From: DASUPK01 sp963815045
Lineage (GTDB): Bacteria; Actinomycetota; Thermoleophilia; Solirubrobacterales; 70-9
Length of the DNA: 64,000 bases
Reading direction: 5' to 3'
Assembly: GCA_963815045.1 (NCBI GenBank)
Contig: CAWFET010000003.1
Location: 62,001 to 126,000, forward strand
Made by a program: the position numbers and the translations under genes. Each line of letters opens with the position of its first letter. Within the stretch, counting starts at the first letter, position 1. Below are positions 51,830-59,905 of the stretch, one piece after another. A model generated the notes under the pieces. That model was given only the letters and a program-made list of their open reading frames with translations, was not told where the DNA came from and ran no database searches.

Positions 51830-52570
51830 ATGCGCAAACGCAAGTATCTGATTGGAGCCACACTTGGCGTTCTCGGAGCGCTCGCCTTCTCGGGAACCGC
51901 CATGGCAGGCGTTCCAACCGGCCAGACGTTGCAGGCGACGATCGCGCCCAAGAAGCTCGACAAGAAGCAGTTCAGGGCCGCCTCGCTGCACAACATCATC
52001 GCTACGACCTACAGCGATTTCAACGGGTCGCCGGCGGCGAAGGAGACGATCTTCCACCTGGATCATCAGATCAAGTTCGTCAACGGCAATCTGCCCGCCT
52101 GTCCGCAGGCGACCCTCAATGCAGCGACCACCACGACCGCGGTTCAGTCCGCCTGTGGCGGAAGCATCGTGGGTACGGGCACCAACGAGGTCAACAACAA
52201 GACCGGGTTCTTCACCTCGCCGAACCCGGTTCTGCTCGTCAGCGGTGGTCCGACGACTCTGTTCGTCTGGACCCGCATCGCCAACTCGCTGACCCTGGTC
52301 CTGAACGGCCAGTACGCAGCAGGCCCGAACACCCTCGACGTGACGGGTCTCCCGAACACGCCGGGCACGGACCTGACGCTGTTCGACACGACGATGACCA
52401 AGAAGAAGACCGCTGGAAAGGGTAAGAAGAAGAAGTTCTACGTCATGGCTCGTTGTAAGAGCAAGAAGCACAAGATGGTCAGCAGCGAGACGACCACCTT
52501 CTGGGACGGCAGCTCGCAGACCGCCGTCTCCAGGCAGAAGTGCAAGGCGAAGTCCAAGAAGAAGAAGTAA
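51830..52570 (+). CDS. Secreted protein with Lys-rich tail
   Basis: 246 aa. The signal peptide is clear (MRKRKYLIGATLGVLGALAFSGTAMA). The body is Thr/Asn-rich with two central cysteines, and a lysine-rich C-terminus (KAKSKKKK) with further cysteines follows. The ATG has an excellent SD (AAGGAGTGACC), unlike most genes here. No family was recognised. Like the protein at the start of the window, it ends in a polybasic tail, so attachment to the anionic wall is possible. A very strong terminator follows. Confidence 0.72.
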   Translation: MRKRKYLIGATLGVLGALAFSGTAMAGVPTGQTLQATIAPKKLDKKQFRAASLHNIIATTYSDFNGSPAAKETIFHLDHQIKFVNGNLPACPQATLNAATTTTAVQSACGGSIVGTGTNEVNNKTGFFTSPNPVLLVSGGPTTLFVWTRIANSLTLVLNGQYAAGPNTLDVTGLPNTPGTDLTLFDTTMTKKKTAGKGKKKKFYVMARCKSKKHKMVSSETTTFWDGSSQTAVSRQKCKAKSKKKK

Positions 52571-52593
52571 CCGGGTCCCATCGCCTGGAAGGT

Positions 52594-52628
52594 CGTGAGG
52601 GCGGTCCGCTGTCTGGACCGCCCTCACG
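52594..52628 (+). terminator. Strong 14-bp terminator hairpin
   Basis: Arms CGTGAGGGCGGTCC and GGACCGCCCTCACG pair perfectly around a 7-nt loop. It lies 23 nt past the secreted-protein stop and 33 nt before the opposite gene's end, so it can serve both strands. Confidence 0.75.
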
Positions 52629-52660
52629 CTTCCCGCGCCCGGGACCTGGCTGATCGCGGT

Positions 52661-54130
52661 TCAGGGCGAGCAGCTTTTCAGCCAGTCGGTGGCGCCGGTG
52701 CCCGGGCAGCGGTCCCGGCCCTGGCCCCCGCGGATGCGATCAGCGCCGCGACCGCCGACCAGCGTGTCCCGGCCGGGTCCTCCGTTGATCACGTCCCTGC
52801 CCGGGCCGGCGCAGATGCGGTCGTTCCCCCTCCCCCCGATGACGCGGTCACGTCCGCCCAGACTCGCGATCACGTCAGGGCCCACACTGCCGCGCAGCTC
52901 GTCGCGGCCCGGCGTCCCCACGACGGTCGCGATCCGGCCGGCGCAGCGGATCCGCTTCGGCCGGTCGGTGCCGATCCCGTCGACCTGCGAGCGGAACGTG
53001 GCGAAGGCGGGCTTCTCCGAGTAATCGTCGCGCAGCAGCCCGACGGCATCGAAGAGGTCCGTGCCGTTCGAGACGTTGTCGCGCAGGTTGAACCAGCGGT
53101 AGTCGGTCACCCCTAGAGTTCCGGAGTAGCGGTGCACCGCGTCCAGGGTGGACCTGAGAGCCGCGTCCTGGGTGCCCTCCGAACGCCCCAGATTGGTCGG
53201 GTAGCCATTCTCCGTCACCCAGAGGTCGACGTTGCGGCCGAACCCGCCCAGGGGCAGGTAGCAGTCGCGCAGCAGCGTGAGGGCCTCGACGGTGTCGCTT
53301 CCGGCCGCCTGCGGCGTCGAGACCGGCGGGAAGACGAGCCCCGGATAGATCTGCAGCCCGACGTAGTCGAGCGCCCGCCGGAACTCAGGCGTCGCCAGAC
53401 CGCCCAGCTGCTGCCAGAAGCTCGCATCCGAGGTCGGCGACCAGCGCCAGGCGAACGAGAAGCCGAGCTGGACATCCGGGCGACCGATCCGGTCGAGTTC
53501 CCGGCGGGCGGTGCTCACGCCGGTGACGATCGCCTGCATCACGCCGGGATAGCTCCCATCGGAGGTGTTCGGCGAGACCGGAAAGTTGGCCTCGTTGGTG
53601 ATCGTCAGCGCCTTCACCGACGGTCGCTTGCCCAGAATGCGTGCTGCGGTCCTCACGTAGCCGGCCCAGGCCGCCATGTCGCCCTCCTGGCCGGCCGGTG
53701 GGTGGTAGCGGACCTGAAGCTCAGAGTCGAAGCCGGCCTTCGCGTATTGGTCGACGAGGGCGGCGTAGCGCCGGATCCCCTCCACGCCGTCGGACATCAG
53801 CATCCGGTTCAGATGAAGCACCAGCTGCCGTCTCCCGGGACGGAGGCGAGCCAGAGCAGCCTGGGCGGCCTCCGGACCCTCCGGCTTGGGCTGGCCCTGA
53901 GAGATGCCGGCGCTTCCCGCCGCGAGCGGCGTGATGCCGAAGCGGAGGCGCTGCGCGGGCACGCTGACGGGCGGGGGTGAGGCCGTGAGGCAGAGATCGG
54001 CGGGGAGCTGGGCCACAGCGGCGGGTGGACCGCCTGGGCCACCCGCAGCGAGAGCGGCGGTCGCCAACGCGAGCGCGAGGACCAGGGGCCTCACCGCATT
54101 CAGCCTGCCGCGCACCGCTCCCGCCGACAT
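52661..54130 (-). CDS. Secreted glycosyl-hydrolase-like protein with C-terminal RTX-type repeats
   Basis: 489 aa with a signal peptide. The barrel part resembles clan-A glycosidases: VKALTITNEANFP gives the acid/base motif N-E, and DLWVTENGYPT the nucleophile Glu. The C-terminal 90 residues are RTX-type Ca2+-binding nonapeptides (GGRGNDRICAGPGRDVINGG). The barrel-plus-RTX fusion suggests a calcium-stabilised extracellular enzyme, but the cognate secretion machine is not seen. The ATG is only 5 nt after the 3' end of tRNA-Lys, with no SD. GTG at residues 6 or 13 are alternatives. Confidence 0.78.
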   Translation of the reverse strand: MSAGAVRGRLNAVRPLVLALALATAALAAGGPGGPPAAVAQLPADLCLTASPPPVSVPAQRLRFGITPLAAGSAGISQGQPKPEGPEAAQAALARLRPGRRQLVLHLNRMLMSDGVEGIRRYAALVDQYAKAGFDSELQVRYHPPAGQEGDMAAWAGYVRTAARILGKRPSVKALTITNEANFPVSPNTSDGSYPGVMQAIVTGVSTARRELDRIGRPDVQLGFSFAWRWSPTSDASFWQQLGGLATPEFRRALDYVGLQIYPGLVFPPVSTPQAAGSDTVEALTLLRDCYLPLGGFGRNVDLWVTENGYPTNLGRSEGTQDAALRSTLDAVHRYSGTLGVTDYRWFNLRDNVSNGTDLFDAVGLLRDDYSEKPAFATFRSQVDGIGTDRPKRIRCAGRIATVVGTPGRDELRGSVGPDVIASLGGRDRVIGGRGNDRICAGPGRDVINGGPGRDTLVGGRGADRIRGGQGRDRCPGTGATDWLKSCSP

Positions 54131-54135
54131 CGTGA

Positions 54136-54208
54136 TGGGCCGTACAGGGATCGAACCTGTGACCTTGAGATTAAGAGTCTCCTGCTCTACCAGCTGAGCT
54201 AACGGCCC
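54136..54208 (-). tRNA. tRNA-Lys (anticodon CTT)
   Basis: On the minus strand: acceptor GGGCCGT/ACGGCCC, D arm with AGCTCAGCTGGTAGAGC, anticodon stem GGAGA/TCTC with loop CTCTTAA giving CTT (reads AAG), and T arm GGTTCGATCC. Discriminator A, no CCA encoded. Length 73 nt. Confidence 0.96.
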
Positions 54209-54245
54209 TGGTGGAGGGCGGCATTATAGGAAGCGCCGCAAGAAG

Positions 54246-55097
54246 CTAGAGCCCGCCGGTGCCGAGACCGTTGAGCGGGTTGGCGCCGCCCGTTCCTCCG
54301 GTCCCGCCTGTCCCTCCGGTGGCACCGCCGGTGCCCTGCGTCTGCTGTTGCTGCTTCGTGAGCTGCTTGATCGCGGCCTGGAGCTGCTGGCCGAGCTGCT
54401 TGAACTGCGTGACCTGGCTGGTCTGCGCCGAGGTGCCGCCCTTCGCGGTCTTCGCCTGAGCCGCCGCCTGGTCGCCGCCCTTCGTGTCGCCGGCGAGGTA
54501 GAGGTACTGGGCGAGGGTCAGGTAGGAGTTGGCGTTGACGGTCTTCGGCTGCTTCTGCATCCGGATCTGCTGCGCCTGGGCGGCGCTCTTCCAGTCGTCC
54601 ACGGCCGCGTTCACGTCGGTGAGCGCCTCTGTCTGGCTGGTGTCCGACCTGGCCTGCGAGAAGTCGATTCGCGCGAGCAGGTCGAACACGTTGAGCGCGT
54701 AGACCGCGGTCGAGACGGCGACGTCGCCCTTGCTCGCCTTCACGTACTTGTTCCAGGCGTCCGCGGCCTCGCGGAGATGCTGCACGCCGTCGCTGGTCGG
54801 GACGCCGTTGCTGTCGGTGTTGGAGTTGGCGGCGGAGTAGTGCAGCCGCACCAGATTCGCCATCGCGGTCGTGTCATTGGGATTGGCCGCGAGCTGCGCC
54901 TCCGCGGTGTTGATGTCGCCGTCGAAGGCCGTCGAGGTGCTCCCGCCGCCGCCACCGAAGAGGTCGCTGAAGCTGAATCCGCCACCCCCGGTGCCGACGC
55001 CGAGGAAAACGAAGCTGATCGCGAAGATCAGCGCCAGGCCGCCGAACACCACGCGAACGACGCGGCGACGACGGGGCGATTGCAGGTCGAAGAGCAC
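54246..55097 (-). CDS. Membrane-anchored TPR-like protein of unknown function
   Basis: 283 aa. A short cytosolic part and one helix (VVFGGLALIFAISFVFLGVG) are followed by a Gly-rich spacer and a helical-repeat domain (NTAEAQLAANPNDTTAMANLVRLHY; ADAWNKYVKAS; ANSYLTLAQYLYLAGDTKGGDQAA) that looks like two to three TPR units. The tail is Gln/Thr/Gly-rich. It is separate from tatC by 31 nt on the same strand. It might help assemble envelope complexes; no catalytic residues are visible. Confidence 0.7.
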   Translation of the reverse strand: MLFDLQSPRRRRVVRVVFGGLALIFAISFVFLGVGTGGGGFSFSDLFGGGGGSTSTAFDGDINTAEAQLAANPNDTTAMANLVRLHYSAANSNTDSNGVPTSDGVQHLREAADAWNKYVKASKGDVAVSTAVYALNVFDLLARIDFSQARSDTSQTEALTDVNAAVDDWKSAAQAQQIRMQKQPKTVNANSYLTLAQYLYLAGDTKGGDQAAAQAKTAKGGTSAQTSQVTQFKQLGQQLQAAIKQLTKQQQQTQGTGGATGGTGGTGGTGGANPLNGLGTGGL

Positions 55098-55128
55098 GGC
55101 GGAAGCCTAGATGAACGCGGTTCGGCGC

Positions 55129-55914
55129 CTAGGCCGCCCCGCTGGGGGGCGGGTCGGAGATCGTGATGTCGTGCTCGGTGGCGTCCTCGGCCGGTCTGCC
55201 GACCATCTTGGCCAGCATGACGCTGAGCTCGTAGAGCAGGATCAGCGGCACCGCCTCGATCAGCATGGTCACCGGGTCGGTCCCGGGCAGGAGCATGGCC
55301 ACGATCAGTAGTACGACGTAGGCGTACTTGCGGTTCTCTGAGAGCTGTTCGGGGGTGACGATGCCGAGCCTGGTGATCGCCAGGATCCCGATCGGTAACT
55401 GGAAGATCAGCCCCATCACCGCGAGCGTCAGCGTGAAGAAGCTGTAGTAGTCCTTCGCCCGGATCTGGATGTTGAACTGGTCGTTGTTGAAGTTGAGGAG
55501 GAACTTGGTCGCCGCCGGCAGGACGACGAAGTAGCCGAAGACCACGCCGGCCACGAAGAGGATCGGGACGCCCATCAGGAACGGGACGACGACGCGCTTC
55601 TCGCGGGTGGTCAGAGCCGGCAGGACGAAGGCGTAGGCCTGGTAGAGGATCACCGGCAGCGAGATCACCAGAGCGGCGTACGCCGTGATGGTCACGGTGG
55701 TGGTGAAGGGCTCCGCCACCCCGAAGGTGATCGGCGTCCTGTCACCCGGCAGGGGCGCGTTGGCGATGTCGAGCAGCCGGCTGTTCTGCCAGAAGCAGAG
55801 GCCGAAGGCGACCGAGTACGCGACGATCGAAATGACGATGCGCGTCCGAAGCTCGTCGAGATGTTCGACGAGCGTGAGCCGGTCCTCGAATTCGACCGGC
55901 CGTAGCCGGGCCAT
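55129..55914 (-). CDS. tatC: Sec-independent protein translocase TatC
   Basis: 261 aa with six helices. The signal-peptide binding motif near the N-terminus reads LTLVEHLDELRTRI, and the first external loop and the EPF..T region (AEPFTTTVTITAYAAL) are typical. TatC forms the receptor for twin-arginine signal peptides. It follows tatA by 3 nt. The Rieske protein encoded nearby is a classic Tat client in many bacteria. Confidence 0.96.
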   Translation of the reverse strand: MARLRPVEFEDRLTLVEHLDELRTRIVISIVAYSVAFGLCFWQNSRLLDIANAPLPGDRTPITFGVAEPFTTTVTITAYAALVISLPVILYQAYAFVLPALTTREKRVVVPFLMGVPILFVAGVVFGYFVVLPAATKFLLNFNNDQFNIQIRAKDYYSFFTLTLAVMGLIFQLPIGILAITRLGIVTPEQLSENRKYAYVVLLIVAMLLPGTDPVTMLIEAVPLILLYELSVMLAKMVGRPAEDATEHDITISDPPPSGAA

Positions 55915-55917
55915 TGC

Positions 55918-56202
55918 CTAGGCCTTGTTCTCGGAGACGATCTCGCCCTCGACTGGCTCCGCTGGGCTCTGCGTAGCCGCCTCGGGCGGCTGCGGCTGGC
56001 TTGCCTGTACCTGCTGGCTCGCCTGCAACTCGCGCTGCTTCTCCTCGGGGGAATCCTGGTCGGACTCCCCGGAGAGTGAGTTCTTGAACTCGCGGATGCC
56101 ATGTCCCATCGACTTGCCGAGCTCCGGAAGGCGCTTCGGCCCGAAGATGATCAGGACGATGACGAGAACGACAGCTATCTCCAGCGGTCCAACGTTGGGC
56201 AT
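55918..56202 (-). CDS. tatA: Twin-arginine translocase subunit TatA
   Basis: 94 aa: MPNVGPLEIAVVLVIVLIIFGPKRLPELGKSMGHG contains the FGPKRLPELG signature and the amphipathic helix; the tail is Gln/Glu-rich. The ATG is 8 nt after minus-strand TAACAT. A longer reading would include non-conserved residues. It is the upstream partner of tatC. Confidence 0.94.
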   Translation of the reverse strand: MPNVGPLEIAVVLVIVLIIFGPKRLPELGKSMGHGIREFKNSLSGESDQDSPEEKQRELQASQQVQASQPQPPEAATQSPAEPVEGEIVSENKA

Positions 56203-56256
56203 CGTGGCGGATGTTAGCCGCTGACGGCCACTCGGCCGCCACCCCTCACCCAACCG

Positions 56257-56835
56257 CTATTTCTCGACCCGCTCGCGGAAGTTGAGGTAGAACCGGCTCG
56301 CCGTCGGCTCCGCCTGGCCCTGGTACTTGCTGCCCGCCTCCTGGGCGCCGTAGGCGTGCTCGACCGGCGCGTCCATGCGCATGAACGAGATCTGCCCGAT
56401 CGGCATGCCGTGGTAGATCGTGATCGGCAGGGTGGCCAGGTTGGAGAGCTCGAGCGTGAGGTTGCCCTCGAACCCCGGGTCGACGAACCCGGCCGTCGAA
56501 TGGATCACCAGCCCGAGCCGGCCGAGAGAGCTCTTTCCCTCCAGCCGGGCGACGAGGTCATCGGGCAGGCGCACCCGCTCGAGCGTCTGGCCGAGCACGA
56601 ACTCGCCGGGATGCAGCACGAACGGCTCCTCATCCTCGACCGTGACGAGCTCGGTCAGGTTCTCCATCGGCTCGCGCACGTCTATGTAGGGGTAACGGGA
56701 GTTGTTGAAGACGCGGAAGCTGCGGTCCACGCGCATGTCGACGCTGGAGGGCTGCACGAGGGTCTCGTCGTAGGGATCGAAGACGAGCCGGCCGGCTGCA
56801 ACCTCCTCCTTGATCGTGCGATCGCTCAATACCAC
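56257..56835 (-). CDS. dcd: dCTP deaminase
   Basis: Deaminates dCTP to dUTP (or, in bifunctional forms, to dUMP). 192 aa with LVQPSSVDMRVDRSFRVF, EGKSSLGRLGLVIHSTAGFVDPGFEGNLTLELSN (catalytic Glu region and turnover motif) and YHGMPIGQISFM. The bifunctional form is common in actinobacteria but cannot be told apart by eye. The GTG lies 6 nt after TAGACT, so the transcript is probably leaderless. Confidence 0.95.
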   Translation of the reverse strand: MVLSDRTIKEEVAAGRLVFDPYDETLVQPSSVDMRVDRSFRVFNNSRYPYIDVREPMENLTELVTVEDEEPFVLHPGEFVLGQTLERVRLPDDLVARLEGKSSLGRLGLVIHSTAGFVDPGFEGNLTLELSNLATLPITIYHGMPIGQISFMRMDAPVEHAYGAQEAGSKYQGQAEPTASRFYLNFRERVEK

Positions 56836-56905
56836 GGGGGCAGTCTATTCCGCACGCACAAAGAAACTCACTTTTGGCCTAAAGATCCTGCCCGCGTCTC
56901 CCGAT

Positions 56906-57268
56906 ATGTCCAGCACGATGGAAACACCGAAGCGGACACACACCGAGCCCCGTGTCGAGACCGGGCGCAAGTCCGCCGAGGGGATGCACGCCTGCCCCAG
57001 CTGCTCCTCCATCCTGGTTCAGCCGGTCAACTGGCACGAGCAGGGCGACGGGAGCTGGAGCGTCGAGCTCCGCTGCCCCGAGTGCGAATGGTGGGGCCGC
57101 GACACCTACAGCCAGGCCGAGGTCGACCACTACGACGAGGAGCTGGATCGGGGCGGCCAGGAGCTGATCGAGGACCTTCGCTCGCTCACCCGGGCGAACA
57201 TGGAGGACGAGGCCGACCGGTTCGCCCTGGCGCTGGCGAGCGACTGCATCCTTCCCGAAGACTTCTGA
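56906..57268 (+). CDS. Zinc-ribbon small protein
   Basis: 120 aa. Two C-P-x-C pairs form a zinc ribbon (HACPSCSSILVQPVNW ... LRCPECEWWGRDTY), followed by a helical acidic tail (DELEE-like; EELDRGGQELIEDLRSLTRANMED). This pattern is often seen in small actinobacterial regulators or adaptors. A second ATG 12 nt downstream is possible. No family was recognised beyond the ribbon. Confidence 0.7.
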   Translation: MSSTMETPKRTHTEPRVETGRKSAEGMHACPSCSSILVQPVNWHEQGDGSWSVELRCPECEWWGRDTYSQAEVDHYDEELDRGGQELIEDLRSLTRANMEDEADRFALALASDCILPEDF

Positions 57269-57298
57269 TGAGAGGGTGCGCGTAAGCGCAACCCGATT
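57267..57298 (+). repeat. 32-bp direct repeat flanking a terminator, copy 1
   Basis: GATGAGAGGGTG...AACCCGATT, inner part forming a GCGC-GTAA-GCGC hairpin. The matching copy is at 57379-57410. Confidence 0.5.
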
Positions 57299-57347
57299 CA
57301 GGTACCCCACAAGCAGCACCACTCCATAACGAGTCACCTCCCTGCAG

Positions 57348-57374
57348 CCAACGGCCCCCTCTGGGGGCCGTTGG
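57348..57374. terminator. 12-bp perfect terminator hairpin
   Basis: CCAACGGCCCCC and GGGGGCCGTTGG around a TCT loop, between two convergent genes. A strong symmetric terminator usable from both strands. Confidence 0.75.
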
Positions 57375-57378
57375 CGTT

Positions 57379-57410
57379 GATGGGAGGGTGGAGCGAAGCG
57401 GAACCCGATT
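57379..57410 (+). repeat. 32-bp direct repeat flanking a terminator, copy 2
   Basis: GATGGGAGGGTG...AACCCGATT. The outer 12 and 9 bases match copy 1 with one change; the inner sequence differs but keeps pairing (CGAA loop). Confidence 0.5.
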
Positions 57411-57430
57411 GATGCGGGCCCCGGAAGGGG

Positions 57431-58411
57431 CTACGCGTAGCGCTCGACCACGCCGTCGGCGATCATGCCGAGCAGCTCGCGCTCCTCATCGGTGAAGTCC
57501 GGCGAGTCGAGGATCTCCTTCGCGCGCCCGATGCCCTCCTTGGCGCGCTCGCGGACCTCGTCGAGGGCGGCCGTGGCGGCGATCCGGTCGCAGAGCGCCT
57601 CCGCGGCCTCCTGATCGAGTCCTCGCAGCTCGGCGTCGCCGAGCCCTGGATCGAGACGGCGCGCCAGGATGAGCGGCAGCGTCACGGTGCCGTCGAGCAG
57701 GTCGGTGCCGCGCGCCTTCCCGGTGCGCTCCGACGGCCCGCTCACATCGAGGACGTCATCGAGCAGCTGGAAGGCCAGGCCGATCTCCCGGCCGAACGAG
57801 GCGAGCTCCTCGGTGCCGGGGCGCCCCGAGGAGATCCGGCCGAGACGGCAGGCCGATTCGAACAGCCTCGCCGTCTTCAGAGAGCAACGCTCCAGATAGC
57901 GCTCCTCGCTGACCTGTGTGTCGAAGGCGTCATGGCGCTGGGCGAGCTCCCCTAGCGCCAGGGCGACAGAGGCCGAGCTCAGCTCCGCGACCTCTTCCTC
58001 GCTGCCATCGACGGCGAGCTCCGCGAACGCACGCGAGAAGAGCAGGTCGCCGACCCCAACCGCACGATCCCGTCCCGAGCGGGCGACGACGGTGGGACGG
58101 CCGCGCCGCACAGGGGCGCCGTCGAGGACATCGTCGTGGACGAGGGTCGCCATGTGGACCATCTCCACGGCCGTGGCAACCCGCACGGCTCGATCCCCCG
58201 CACCGTCTCCGGCGGCCATCAGGACCAGCAACGGGCGCATCCGCTTGCCGCCCGCCGTCAGCGTCGCCTCGGCCTCCTCGCCGAGCCGCCGCCCGTAGCC
58301 CCCTGAGCGCTCGGTCAGCCGGCTCTCCACCTGGGCCATCCGAGCGGGCAGCCAGGCACTTGCCGCGTCCATCACGGCGGTCACGGGAGGGGGTACGGAG
58401 GAACGGGTCAT
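57431..58411 (-). CDS. Polyprenyl (heptaprenyl/octaprenyl-type) diphosphate synthase
   Basis: 326 aa trans-isoprenyl diphosphate synthase. The two aspartate-rich motifs are DDVLDGAP (first) and DDVLDVSG (second), with GGKRMRPLL and the RRGRPT segment typical of long-chain synthases. It makes the side chain of menaquinone. The start overlaps the menG/ubiE stop by 4 nt, which supports a quinone role. Confidence 0.93.
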   Translation of the reverse strand: MTRSSVPPPVTAVMDAASAWLPARMAQVESRLTERSGGYGRRLGEEAEATLTAGGKRMRPLLVLMAAGDGAGDRAVRVATAVEMVHMATLVHDDVLDGAPVRRGRPTVVARSGRDRAVGVGDLLFSRAFAELAVDGSEEEVAELSSASVALALGELAQRHDAFDTQVSEERYLERCSLKTARLFESACRLGRISSGRPGTEELASFGREIGLAFQLLDDVLDVSGPSERTGKARGTDLLDGTVTLPLILARRLDPGLGDAELRGLDQEAAEALCDRIAATAALDEVRERAKEGIGRAKEILDSPDFTDEERELLGMIADGVVERYA

Positions 58412-59157
58412 GCGGACTTGGTGGCGCTGTGGATCGCGATGATGCCGCCGGCCAGCAACAGCCAGCGGATCTCGGTGAAGCCGGCGCCATCGATCATCGA
58501 CGCCAGCCGCTGGGGGTCGGGAAAGCTGCGCACCGAATTGGGCAGGTAGCTGTATGCGTCCGAGTCGCCGGCGAGGGAGCCGATCACCGGGACGATCCGG
58601 TCGAACCAGAGCGAATAGAAGCTCGAGAGCGGCTCCCGCTGAGGGCGCGTGATCTCGAGGATCACCAGCCTGCCGCCGGGGCGGAGCACGCGGGCCATCT
58701 CCGAGAGACCTCTCTCCAGGTCGGCGAGGTTGCGGGCGCCGAAGCCGATGGTGACCGCGCCGAAGCTCGCATCGCCGTAGGGGAGCTCGAGGGCGTCGGC
58801 CCAGCCGAACTCGACGGGCAACCCCTCCTCCCCGCTCTTGTGGCGGGCGAGGTCGAGCATCGGCTCGGAGAAGTCGCTGCCGACCACCCGCCCGTCGGGT
58901 CCGATCCGCCTCCTCAGCGCCAGCGCCAGGTCGCCGGTGCCGGTGCAGAGGTCCAGGGCGTCCGATCCGGGGCCGACCTGAGCCCGGTCGACGGCGCGCT
59001 CACGCCACTCATGGTGGAGTCCGGCGGTCATCGCCGAATTCATCAGGTCGTAGACACCGGCGATCCGGTCGAACATCCCACGGACCTCCGTCGCGAACTC
59101 CTCGGAGTCGCGCTGTGGGACGCCGCTCTCGGCCTCGGTGCCGGACGAGACACTCAT
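58408..59157 (-). CDS. menG: Demethylmenaquinone methyltransferase
   Basis: 249 aa UbiE/MenG family: VRGMFDRIAGVYDLMNSAMT at the N-terminus, motif I ALDLCTGTGDLALAL, and motif II GFGARNLADLERGLSEMARVL, followed by PGGRLVILEITRP and the C-terminal helix. It methylates demethylmenaquinone with SAM. It is followed by the polyprenyl synthase and preceded by qcrC, so it belongs to the electron-transfer block. Confidence 0.95.
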   Translation of the reverse strand: MSVSSGTEAESGVPQRDSEEFATEVRGMFDRIAGVYDLMNSAMTAGLHHEWRERAVDRAQVGPGSDALDLCTGTGDLALALRRRIGPDGRVVGSDFSEPMLDLARHKSGEEGLPVEFGWADALELPYGDASFGAVTIGFGARNLADLERGLSEMARVLRPGGRLVILEITRPQREPLSSFYSLWFDRIVPVIGSLAGDSDAYSYLPNSVRSFPDPQRLASMIDGAGFTEIRWLLLAGGIIAIHSATKSA

Positions 59158-59203
59158 GTCGGCGAGGTTAGAGCGCCGTTTGGTTGAGGGCTTAGTTGAG
59201 GGC

Positions 59204-59905
59204 TTAGTTGAGGGAGGCGAGGTACGCCGTCAGCGCCTGGAACTTGGCCGGCGGCAGACCCGCGTAGGACGGCATGATGCTCGGCCCGACCTGCAGCGAT
59301 CGCGCGATCGCGTTTCTCGGGATCCGCGCGCCGATCTGGGTCAGCTCCGGACCGGGCCCATCGTTGCCGTTGTCGCCCAGCTTGTGGCAGGCCAGGCAGC
59401 CCGATTGGGCCACGACCTCCTTGCCCGGCTCCAACGCCGCCGAGGTCTTCAGGTCGATCTCGCTCGGCGGCCCGGCGGTGGCGCCCAGGAAGGTGAGGTA
59501 GGCCATGCCGATGATCGTGAGGATCCCCGCGGTGGTCGCGATCGGCCTGCGCTCGGGTCTGCGCTCCGCGTTCCGGTCGTAGAACGGCAGCAGCAGCAGC
59601 AGGACCATGAAGAGGGTCGGCAGGCCGATGGTCGCAATCGGCACCGCCCACGGCGGCTTGATCACGCGCAGCAGCTCGAAGAGGAAGAAGAAGTACCACT
59701 CGGGTCGCGGCGTGTAGGTCGTCGTGGTCGGGTCGACCTTCGGCCCCTGCTCCGCGCCGAGGAGGATCGACAGCCCCACGATCACCAGGGCGACGATCAG
59801 CATCATCACCGTGTCCTTCATGACCGCGTACGGGAAGAACGGCTTGCCCTTCTTCTTCAGGACCTCGTAGTCGCGGAGGTACTCCTCCTTCTCCCGGCGG
59901 TTCAA
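59204..59905 (-). CDS. qcrC: Menaquinol:cytochrome c reductase subunit: cytochrome b C-terminal domain fused to cytochrome c
   Basis: 233 aa. The first two-thirds correspond to cytochrome b6f subunit IV (three helices; PEWYFFFLFELLRVIK). A cytochrome c domain follows, with the haem motif CLACH and an axial Met in IMPSYAG. This matches Bacillus-type QcrC. The TTG start overlaps the qcrB stop (TTGA). It accepts electrons from the Rieske/cyt b part at the outer membrane face. Confidence 0.93.
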   Translation of the reverse strand: MNRREKEEYLRDYEVLKKKGKPFFPYAVMKDTVMMLIVALVIVGLSILLGAEQGPKVDPTTTTYTPRPEWYFFFLFELLRVIKPPWAVPIATIGLPTLFMVLLLLLPFYDRNAERRPERRPIATTAGILTIIGMAYLTFLGATAGPPSEIDLKTSAALEPGKEVVAQSGCLACHKLGDNGNDGPGPELTQIGARIPRNAIARSLQVGPSIMPSYAGLPPAKFQALTAYLASLN

